Assembly (NCBI GenBank): GCA_016788165.1
Contig: JAEUTH010000020.1
Span: 1-52,024, forward strand
Direction of reading: 5' to 3'
Origin: Bacteroidia bacterium
GTDB taxonomy: Bacteria; Bacteroidota; Bacteroidia; AKYH767-A; OLB10
DNA: 52,024 nucleotides
Positions 45,463 through 52,024 of this stretch are shown here, piece after piece. The translations under genes and the position numbers were made by a program. The number at the start of each line of letters is the position of its first letter. Positions within the stretch are counted from its first letter, which is position 1. The notes under the pieces were generated by a model. The model searched no databases. It saw only the letters and a program-made list of their open reading frames with translations, and was not told the origin of the DNA.

Positions 45463-47355
45463 ATGAAACATATCCTGTGTGCAACATTTTGTCTGCTCGT
45501 TTTTGCTAATCTATATGCACAAACGGCAAAGCAACCACCACTTAAACAATATACCATAGAGCAACTTTATAACAACACATCTGTTAGCGCTGCGGGTTTT
45601 AACAGCGATGAGTCGAAGCTGTTGATATATAGTAATGCTTCGGGTATTTATAACGTTTACGAATTAAATATTGCCGATACCACAACTAAAAAGCTTACGG
45701 CATCGGTAACCGAATCGTTTTTTGCTGTTGATTATTTGCCGGCAAACATTCGTTTTATATATGGTGCCGACTCGGGCGGTAACGAAAACGCACATTTATA
45801 TTTACATAACAGAACCGATGCCGCTGCCAAAGATTTAACGCCCTGGCCCAATAGCAAAAACAATTTTTGGGGTTGGAGCAAAACAAAAACGCACATGTAT
45901 GTTTTAAGCAATAAACGCAACCCTAAATATTATGACGTATGGAAATTAGATACAGCAACCTGGCAGCCGGTATTGCTTTTTCAAAACGACTCCGGATTTG
46001 AGGTGTCGTTAATGAGCCATAACGAACAATACATAGCCTTAAATAAAAGTATCAGTACCGATAAAAACGAACTCTATCTGTTTGATAGAAATACACAACA
46101 ATTTAAGCGATTAAGTAATGACAATGAGGCTACCTGGACTGCCAACGCTTTCGAAAACAACGATACCATAATGTATTACACCACCTCTGACGGTGCAGAG
46201 TTTAAGTATTTGGTAAAGTATTATTTACGCACCGGCAAAACCGAAAAAATTTACCAATGTAATTGGGATGTAACAACCATAAGCCTAAGCGAAAATGAGC
46301 AGTACCGAACTGTATTTATTAATGAAGATGGCAAAAACAAAGTTTTGCTTTTTGAACATGCAAGCAATAAACTCATCCAATTTCCTGAAATAAAAGATAG
46401 CGATATCTTAAATATTAAAATATCAGATTCAGAACAAAACATGCTGCTAACTGTTGGCAGTAGCCGTAGCCCACAAAACCTATTTGTTTATAATTTTAAG
46501 AATAAAAAATTAAAGCAACTCACCCGCACACTTAATAACGAGGTGGATGTAAACGATTTGGTAAAAGCTAAAATTGTGAGATATAAATCGTTTGACGGTA
46601 CTGAAATACCGGCCATTTATTACAAACCATTACAAGCTAACATACAAAGTAAAGTGGGCGCTTTGGTTTGGGTACATGGTGGCCCGGGTGGTCAAAGTCG
46701 GGTAGGTTTCAGCAACGCTATTCAATACTTAGTTAACCACGGATATGCTGTACTTGCTGTTAACAACAGAGGGAGTAGTGGCTATGGAAAAACGTTTTAC
46801 AAAATGGATAACAAAGACCAAAGTAATGGCGATTTAAAAGATTGTATTTATGGTAAAAAATGGCTGGCATCACAAAATTATATTGATACCAATGCCATAG
46901 GTATATACGGTGGCAGTTATGGCGGTTGTATGGTTTTAGCCGCACTTGCTTTTTATCCTGATGCATTTAATGTCGGAGTTAATTTGTTTGGCGTAGCAAA
47001 CTGGATACGCACATTACGCAGCATTCCGCCTTATTGGGAGGCGAGGCGTAAAGCATTATATCAGGAAATTGGCGATCCAAATACTACCGATAGTGTGAGA
47101 CTTAAAAACATTTCACCCATTTACAACTATCAAAAAATCACTAAACCATTACTGGTGTTTCAAGGTGCAAACGATGTGCGTGTATTACCTATCGAAAGCG
47201 ATGAAATTGTTGCAGGTGTTAAAAAAAACAATGTACCTGTTGAATATGTAGTTTATCCTGACGAAGGACATGGCTTTGTTAAAAAGGAAAATCAAATAAC
47301 TACTGCAAAACGTACGCTTGCGTTTTTAAACAAATACCTCAAACCCAACAAGTAA
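45463..47355 (+). CDS. S9 family prolyl oligopeptidase-type peptidase
   Basis: 630 residues with a signal peptide (ending near residue 20, LYAQ), so it is periplasmic or secreted. The N-terminal part (about 30-360) has the repeats of a seven-bladed propeller (LLIYSNASGIYNVYELN, FIYGADSGGNENAHLYLHN). The C-terminal alpha/beta hydrolase domain carries the nucleophile in YGGSYGGCMV, VWVHGGPGGQSR for the oxyanion hole, the aspartate in GANDVRVLPIES and the histidine in PDEGHGFVKKE. Such enzymes release dipeptides or cleave oligopeptides after proline or other residues; the specificity is open. It complements the DPP7-like S46 peptidase in peptide use. Confidence 0.92.
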   Translation: MKHILCATFCLLVFANLYAQTAKQPPLKQYTIEQLYNNTSVSAAGFNSDESKLLIYSNASGIYNVYELNIADTTTKKLTASVTESFFAVDYLPANIRFIYGADSGGNENAHLYLHNRTDAAAKDLTPWPNSKNNFWGWSKTKTHMYVLSNKRNPKYYDVWKLDTATWQPVLLFQNDSGFEVSLMSHNEQYIALNKSISTDKNELYLFDRNTQQFKRLSNDNEATWTANAFENNDTIMYYTTSDGAEFKYLVKYYLRTGKTEKIYQCNWDVTTISLSENEQYRTVFINEDGKNKVLLFEHASNKLIQFPEIKDSDILNIKISDSEQNMLLTVGSSRSPQNLFVYNFKNKKLKQLTRTLNNEVDVNDLVKAKIVRYKSFDGTEIPAIYYKPLQANIQSKVGALVWVHGGPGGQSRVGFSNAIQYLVNHGYAVLAVNNRGSSGYGKTFYKMDNKDQSNGDLKDCIYGKKWLASQNYIDTNAIGIYGGSYGGCMVLAALAFYPDAFNVGVNLFGVANWIRTLRSIPPYWEARRKALYQEIGDPNTTDSVRLKNISPIYNYQKITKPLLVFQGANDVRVLPIESDEIVAGVKKNNVPVEYVVYPDEGHGFVKKENQITTAKRTLAFLNKYLKPNK

Positions 47356-47574
47356 TTTAGTTGATCGAATCAACACGGGCTTTTACCATCAAATAACAAC
47401 AAGAACCCTGTTATTACTTACATGAATAAAACAAATGTGGCTGCAAACCTACATTCGAAAACATTGCTTAAGTTTTTAATTTTATCAATACATGTGCTAT
47501 TAGCATATTGCAAGTGTTGTATTAAAAATACGTACTTAGCTAAACTTATTATTAACTAATTAAACTTATATGAA

Positions 47575-50202
47575 ATGAAAAAAATTTACTTATCAACGCT
47601 ATTGTTTCTGTTTACAGCAATAGTCTTTGCTACTACACATACCATACAGGTAGCAAATTTCAACTTTAGCCCTTCAGTTGTTAATGCAACAGTAGGCGAT
47701 ACCATCCATTTCGAATGGGTAATTGGTTCGCATACCACAACTTGCGATGGTTCGGCAGGCAGCATATTGCCAAATGGAGCAATGCCCTGGAATGCCAACA
47801 TGAACAGCAACAATCAAACATTCGATTATGTACTTACCACTGCAGGCACCTATACTTATGTGTGTTTACCACACAGTAGTTTTATGATTGGGATGCTAAA
47901 CGTACAACCGGCAGCAGTTACCAGCGAAGTGTTTTTTAGAGTAGATATGAGTAATGAAACTTTAGGTCTTGGTGGCGTTCACGTGGCCGGAAGTTTTAAT
48001 GGCTGGAGTGCAACCGCTACCCCCATGACTAATATTGGCAACAATGTTTACGAAACAGCCATTACGATTAATAGCGGCCTTGCTATTGAGTACGTATTTT
48101 TAAAAGACTCATCGTTTAATGGTCAAGAACAAGTTCCGGCTGCATGTGGCGTGCCTAACGGATTTGGCGGTTTTAACCGTGCGCTAACGGTACCCATAAA
48201 CGATACAACTTTACAAACAGTTTGCTTCAGCAGTTGCAGCAGTTGTCCACCTATAGTTGATGTAATTTTAAGAGTTGATATGAGCAATGAAACCATTGCG
48301 CCCGGTGGTGTACATGTAGTGGGTAGCTTTAACAACTGGAGTGCTACAGCAACGCCCATGCAGCATATTGGCAATAACGTATATCGTAAAAAAATTACGC
48401 AGCCGGCCGGCACTAATTTGCTTTACACTTTTTTAAAGGACAGTACTTATAACGGACAAGAAGCTGTTCCGGCAGCATGTGGTGTGCCCAATGGATTTGG
48501 GGGCTTTAATCGTAATTATACGGTACCGACCAATAACAGTACACTACCAATTGTTTGCTACAGCAGTTGTACCACTTGCGTTGCTGTGGTACCATCCGAC
48601 TCGGTTATGGTAACTTTTAGTGTAGATATGAGCCAAACTACCTTATGTCCGGGAGGCCCACACATTGCAGGCTCGTTTAATAATTGGTCGCCAACGGCTA
48701 CGCCTATGGTTGCTGTTGGTAATGGTGTATATGAAGTAACGTTACAATTAGACAGTACCTTAAGTTATCAATATAAGTTTTTAAAAGACAGTACTTGGGC
48801 TTGTGGTGACGAAACCGTACCGGCTGCTTGTGCCGTAAGCAATAATCGCGAAGTGGTTGTGCCCGAAACCAATTATGCAATTCCAACGGTTTGTTTTAGC
48901 AGTTGTGCACCATGTGTGGTAACGCCACCATCCGACTCGGCTATGGTTACCTTCAGGGTTGATATGAGCCAAACAACATTATGCCCCGGTGGCCCGCATA
49001 TTGCCGGCTCGTTTAACGGATGGAATGCAAGCGCTACACCAATGACAGCCATCGGTAACGGCATTTACGAAGTAGTATTGATGTTGGATACCACACAAAG
49101 CTATCAGTATAAATTTTTAAAAGACAGTACCTGGGCTTGTGGTGACGAAACCGTACCGGCAGCTTGCGCTGTAAACAATAACCGCGAAGTAGTAGTTCCT
49201 GAGCATGATACCATTTTACCTACCGTTTGTTTTGGAAGTTGTGCGCCCTGTCAAATTGTACCTAACCCAACCGTTGACGTTACGTTTAGGGTAGATGTTA
49301 GCCAAAACCCATGCACCGGTGGAGGCCCGCATTTAGTAGGTTCGTTTAATGGATGGAATGCAACAGCAACACCCATGACTGCTGTGGGTGCAGGTGTTTA
49401 CGAAGCAACGGTAAGTTTAGATACAACAGCTTCCGTACAATACAAGTTTTTAAACGACAGTACTTACAGCGCATGTGGTAATGAAAACGTACCTGCTGCC
49501 TGTGGTGTGCCTAACGGTTTTGGTGGTTTTAACCGCCAATTAGAAGTGCCTGAAATAAACAGCACACTCTCAACCGTTTGCTTTAGCAGTTGTGCAGCAT
49601 GCATACCTCCGGGTATGGTTAATGTAACGTTTAGGGTTGATATGGCCTTTACAACCTTAGGCCCGGGCGGCCCACATGTTGCCGGTACATTTAACAGCTT
49701 TAATGCTGCAGCTACACCCATGACAAATGTTGGTGGAAGTGTTTATGCCGCCACCATTATGTTGGATACTACAGCAACGGTTGAATATACTTTTCTTAAA
49801 GACTCAACCTATATTGACCAGGAAGTTATTACGGCACTTTGTGGTGTGCCCAACGGTTTTGGTGGTTTTAACCGCCAGTTATTTGTGCCCGAGGCCGACA
49901 GTACTTTAATTGCCTATTGTTACAGCAGTTGTTTTACATGCAACGTAGGCATTAACGATGTTAGCAAATCGCAATTGATTATGTATCCAAACCCGGCCGG
50001 TAATTTTATTACCATCGAACTGCCATTGCAAACCCAAGCGGGCTTGTTATTAATTACCAATGCAACAGGTCAGGTTGTGGTTAAACAAAAGGTTACAGGC
50101 TTAAAACAACAAATAGATATTAGCACATTGCCCATTGGTGTGTATGCCGTACAATCTATAACCGACAATAAATTGGCCGTAAGCAAATTGATTAAGCAAT
50201 AA
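47575..50202 (+). CDS. T9SS-secreted protein with a cupredoxin domain and six CBM/E-set-like repeats
   Basis: 875 residues with a signal peptide (MKKIYLSTLLFLFTAIVFA). Residues about 20-112 form a cupredoxin-like domain with a type 1 copper ligand set: H53 in GSHTTT, C97 and H100 in YVCLPHSS, and M104. The Cys-His-Met loop is CxxHxxxM, between the amicyanin and plastocyanin lengths. Then follow six repeats of about 105-110 residues (118-224, 228-335, 344-447, 456-559, 567-676, 682-789), each beginning VT.RVDMS and holding a GSFN.W.A.ATPM motif like starch-binding/AMPK-type modules, plus an YKFLKDSTY strand. The C-terminal 75 residues (MYPNPAGNFITIELP ... PIGVYAVQSI) are a T9SS type A domain. 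The ORF opens 5 nt after an ATGAAATGA that gives only a 2-codon ORF. Confidence 0.83.
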   Translation: MKKIYLSTLLFLFTAIVFATTHTIQVANFNFSPSVVNATVGDTIHFEWVIGSHTTTCDGSAGSILPNGAMPWNANMNSNNQTFDYVLTTAGTYTYVCLPHSSFMIGMLNVQPAAVTSEVFFRVDMSNETLGLGGVHVAGSFNGWSATATPMTNIGNNVYETAITINSGLAIEYVFLKDSSFNGQEQVPAACGVPNGFGGFNRALTVPINDTTLQTVCFSSCSSCPPIVDVILRVDMSNETIAPGGVHVVGSFNNWSATATPMQHIGNNVYRKKITQPAGTNLLYTFLKDSTYNGQEAVPAACGVPNGFGGFNRNYTVPTNNSTLPIVCYSSCTTCVAVVPSDSVMVTFSVDMSQTTLCPGGPHIAGSFNNWSPTATPMVAVGNGVYEVTLQLDSTLSYQYKFLKDSTWACGDETVPAACAVSNNREVVVPETNYAIPTVCFSSCAPCVVTPPSDSAMVTFRVDMSQTTLCPGGPHIAGSFNGWNASATPMTAIGNGIYEVVLMLDTTQSYQYKFLKDSTWACGDETVPAACAVNNNREVVVPEHDTILPTVCFGSCAPCQIVPNPTVDVTFRVDVSQNPCTGGGPHLVGSFNGWNATATPMTAVGAGVYEATVSLDTTASVQYKFLNDSTYSACGNENVPAACGVPNGFGGFNRQLEVPEINSTLSTVCFSSCAACIPPGMVNVTFRVDMAFTTLGPGGPHVAGTFNSFNAAATPMTNVGGSVYAATIMLDTTATVEYTFLKDSTYIDQEVITALCGVPNGFGGFNRQLFVPEADSTLIAYCYSSCFTCNVGINDVSKSQLIMYPNPAGNFITIELPLQTQAGLLLITNATGQVVVKQKVTGLKQQIDISTLPIGVYAVQSITDNKLAVSKLIKQ
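47926..49941 (+). repeat. Six in-gene tandem repeats, about 330 bp each
   Basis: The repeats start near 47926, 48256, 48604, 48940, 49273 and 49618. They are of two types: 1, 2, 5 and 6 carry ACGVPNGFGGFNR, while 3 and 4 carry AACAVxNNREVVVP and are nearly identical along their length, even at DNA level (48778-48830 compared with 49108-49160), indicating a recent duplication. Each repeat has about four cysteines at fixed sites, with the last pair as SSC(x)xC. Confidence 0.85.
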
Positions 50203-50220
50203 ACGGTTACAACAAAAACA

Positions 50221-50262
50221 AAAAGCGGCTGTTATATTAAATTGTAACAGCCGCTTTTTTTT
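50221..50262. terminator. Strong bidirectional terminator
   Basis: A perfect 14-bp stem, AAAAGCGGCTGTTA (50221-50234) with TAACAGCCGCTTTT (50245-50258), a 10-nt loop and further T. It separates the convergent T9SS repeat protein and rsmI genes. Confidence 0.9.
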
Positions 50263-50309
50263 AAATGAAACTAACTTTAATCAAACCACTTGTAAAGGCA
50301 AGGTGTAAT

Positions 50310-50987
50310 TTATCCTTCATCAAAACCTGCCACAACAATTACTATTTCGCCTTTAATGGCTTTGCCTTCAAAATGTGCAAGGGCTTGTTGCAACGTACCG
50401 CGATAGTTTTCTTCAAACATTTTTGTAAGCTCACGCGATACACTGCACATACGCTCGGCACCAAACACTTCGGCAAATTGTTGCAAGCACTTTACAAGCC
50501 TGTAAGGCGATTCGTAAAAAACCATGGTACGTGTTTCGGCAGTTAATTCCTGTAAGCGCGATTGACGTCCTTTTTTTTGCGGCAAAAAACCTTCGAAACA
50601 AAACCGGTGGCATGGCAAACCCGAATTTACCAATGCCGGAATTAGTGCTGTTGCACCGGGCAGCGTTTCAATTTTAATTTGATTTTCGATACAGGTACGC
50701 ACCAATAAAAACCCAGGGTCGCTAATACCCGGTGTGCCTGCATCGCTTACCAATGCAACCATTGATGCCATTTTTATATGCGCAATAATGGCCTCCATTT
50801 GCTTATGCTCATTATGTGCATGATAGGCATATACTTTTTTTTCGATGCCCAGATGTTTTAATAAAAATATGGTATTTCTGGTGTCTTCGGCTAATAGGTA
50901 ATCGCATTGCTTTAATGTTTCAATTGCACGCAAGGTTATATCCTGTAAATTGCCAATAGGTGTTGGTACCAATATTAATGTTGACAT
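50310..50987 (-). CDS. rsmI: 16S rRNA (cytidine-1402-2'-O)-methyltransferase RsmI
   Basis: 225 residues. RsmI methylates the ribose of C1402 in 16S rRNA with SAM. The N-terminal LILVPTPIGNLQDITLRAIE, the middle LLAEDTRNT, and ALVSDAGTPGISDPGFLLV are the tetrapyrrole-methylase-fold signatures of this family. The C-terminal half (CFEGFLPQKKGRQSRL, MVFYESPYRL) is also typical, and the length is normal for Bacteroidota. It lies 10 nt downstream of the cyclase-family gene, so both should be in one transcript. Confidence 0.95.
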   Translation of the reverse strand: MSTLILVPTPIGNLQDITLRAIETLKQCDYLLAEDTRNTIFLLKHLGIEKKVYAYHAHNEHKQMEAIIAHIKMASMVALVSDAGTPGISDPGFLLVRTCIENQIKIETLPGATALIPALVNSGLPCHRFCFEGFLPQKKGRQSRLQELTAETRTMVFYESPYRLVKCLQQFAEVFGAERMCSVSRELTKMFEENYRGTLQQALAHFEGKAIKGEIVIVVAGFDEG

Positions 50988-50996
50988 AACAATAAG

Positions 50997-51737
50997 TTAT
51001 AACAATGCATACAAAACCGGTTTACTGGGGCTTGCATCGTTTTGTAATGAGGTTATCTGCAAGTTTAAAATATAAGTGCCATCGGTTATGGCATTATCTA
51101 CAAAAATAAACTCTGTAATGGTAGCATGTTTACGAACCTGATGCGGGTATTGCCAAAAAGCATGATGTGCTGCAAGTGCCCCGCCATCCTCCTCGCGGTC
51201 AACACTGGGCAGGTCAATTAAAAAATGACTGATGTTATTATCGGCTAAATGTTGCATCAGTGCTGCATCAACATACGTAAAGTTAGTGCCTGAGTATTGT
51301 TTTAATTTTTTAGAATCATTATTGGGTAGGGTTCTTATAATCACAGCATCCACATCGCTATCAAACAAGTCTGGTAATTGTTCTTTAAAAATTACGGTAT
51401 CGCCTGTGTTGGTTTCGATAGGTGTAACCGAAATCAGCAGTGCTACAAAAACAAACTGTTTCAGGCATTGTATGGTATATGGCTCGGTGCTTATGTGCCC
51501 CACACATTCGGTATGCGTGCCATTGCCATGCGGGTTTAGAAATATGTTTTTAAAATTTACAGAACCACCTTGATTCACATCGCCAATAAAACTACCCATA
51601 ACTACAGGCTCTATACGCGGATGTGGCGCCCACCAGGCATTAACATTTTCAGGTCCTGCTTGCAATGGCAGCGAAATATCTAATGGCTTACTTAAATCTA
51701 TTTTATAAGAATTATTTTTTTGAATGGTTGCAATCAT
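50997..51737 (-). CDS. Cyclase/arylformamidase (kynurenine formamidase-like) family protein
   Basis: 246 residues. NPHGNGTHTECVGHIS (about 77-92) is the metal-binding HxGTHxxxxxH motif of the cyclase family, with glutamate in place of the usual aspartate before the last histidine. YVDAALMQHLADNNISHFLI and VDREEDGGALAAHHAFWQ are also seen in kynurenine formamidase-like members. It probably hydrolyses an amide or carbamate with a divalent metal; the exact substrate is unknown. The N-terminus (MIATIQKNNSYKIDLSKPLD) is normal. Upstream are the IS3-type remnant and an AT-rich stretch. Confidence 0.8.
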   Translation of the reverse strand: MIATIQKNNSYKIDLSKPLDISLPLQAGPENVNAWWAPHPRIEPVVMGSFIGDVNQGGSVNFKNIFLNPHGNGTHTECVGHISTEPYTIQCLKQFVFVALLISVTPIETNTGDTVIFKEQLPDLFDSDVDAVIIRTLPNNDSKKLKQYSGTNFTYVDAALMQHLADNNISHFLIDLPSVDREEDGGALAAHHAFWQYPHQVRKHATITEFIFVDNAITDGTYILNLQITSLQNDASPSKPVLYALL

Positions 51738-51879
51738 AAAATTTATAGCAAATGGCTTTTAATATAAAGCAGCCCGAATTAATGAAATAAAAAATTATAA
51801 AAGCACCCTATTTTGAAAGCAGCACAATCAAATTTTTGTGGAACCCGTTTCTTAAAAAAGTCAACCTATTTCAGGCTAA

Positions 51880-52024
51880 CACAAAAAGTATAGCGGATAT
51901 TGGCAAAAAAATCAAGTACTGATAGTGGAAAATAAAAGTGAAACATATCGTAGTAAAGAATTAGAAAAGCAGGTAAAAGAATTGGAAGCTGCATTAGGAC
52001 GCAAACAATTAGAGATAGACTTTT
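51880..52024 (+). mobile_element. IS3-family OrfA-like fragment at the window edge (partial)
   Basis: One frame is open from the codon after a TAA at 51877-51879 to the right edge and reads VENKSETYRSKELEKQVKEL followed by EAALGRKQLEIDF, a leucine-zipper-like region typical of Bacteroidota IS3-family OrfA proteins. The N-terminal helix-turn-helix expected before it is not seen in this frame; a stop sits 15 codons before the GTG at 51925. So either the gene is 5'-truncated or it begins at an unusual start. OrfB would lie outside the window. Confidence 0.65.

Noticed and set aside
47360..47374. Small inverted repeat GTTGAT-CGA-ATCAAC after the S9 peptidase
   Set aside because: No T-run follows, so it is not a typical terminator.
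47422..47559. 45-codon ORF (hydrophobic middle, several cysteines) in the gap before the cupredoxin/repeat gene
   Set aside because: AT-rich sequence, no promoter or recognisable family, and the profile is not clearly better than chance. It would need a conservation search.

Overview
The window looks like an ordinary chromosomal segment of a low-GC Bacteroidota bacterium, probably from the Sphingobacteriales/Chitinophagales/Flavobacteriales side. The evidence is four proteins with a type IX secretion (T9SS) C-terminal sorting domain, Bacteroidota-typical families (DUF4271, DUF5777, S46 dipeptidyl-peptidase, the PPTGG-type Ig-like lipoprotein), and several upstream regions matching the Bacteroidota sigma-factor consensus TTTG-N18-21-TAnnTTTG. 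No rRNA, tRNA, CRISPR array, prophage or complete insertion sequence was recognised. An IS3-type transposase fragment begins at the extreme right edge.

Layout. 1-135: tail of a T9SS cargo gene. 305-6619 (all minus): SIMPL protein, queA, truB, then rpiB-paaH-paaI-paaJ, in which the three paa-like genes give a partial phenylacetate/beta-oxidation set. 6620-7187: the only long non-coding stretch; it is very AT-rich, with DnaA-box-like and TAG/TAA-triplet sequences and genes diverging on both sides. 7188-8180: nadA. 8181-11771 (minus): hemD-like, DUF4271, and a putative envelope redox trio (CX4CH cytochrome lipoprotein, YceI, DUF5777 barrel). 11864-13770: T9SS protein and glutaryl-CoA dehydrogenase. 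13801-17432: sulfotransferase, O-antigen ligase and glycosyltransferase of a surface-polysaccharide locus. 17501-21560: mnmG, a SAM methyltransferase and a LutB-like iron-sulfur protein. 21566-22762 (minus): a beta-propeller T9SS protein. 22921-25848: fabH-accB-accC, closed by a strong terminator. 25915-27828: DUF3817 and an M19-type dipeptidase. 27975-33348: sufA, (possible micro-ORF), sufB, sufC, sufD, sufS. 33477-35660: S46 peptidase. 35765-38565 (minus): DUF3108 and two glycosyltransferases. 38713-44704: yebC, lipoprotein, free-Met-sulfoxide reductase, lipB, serine hydrolase, a Bacteroidota-specific unknown and a DEDD exonuclease. 44847-51737: secreted DUF1579-like protein, S9 peptidase, a large T9SS cupredoxin/repeat protein, rsmI and a cyclase-family hydrolase.

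Functional themes. Housekeeping genes dominate: tRNA and rRNA modification (queA, truB, mnmG, rsmI), cofactors (nadA, hemD, lipB, SUF iron-sulfur assembly), and fatty-acid initiation (fabH, accB, accC). A second theme is the cell envelope and secreted proteins: T9SS cargo, periplasmic peptidases (S46, S9), glycosyltransferases and lipoproteins. No clear new defence or mobile system is visible. The observations most worth following are the secreted cupredoxin fused to six carbohydrate-module-like repeats, the cytochrome/YceI/DUF5777 trio, two candidate membrane micropeptides (between sufA and sufB, and antisense between lipB and a serine hydrolase), and the origin-like intergenic region.
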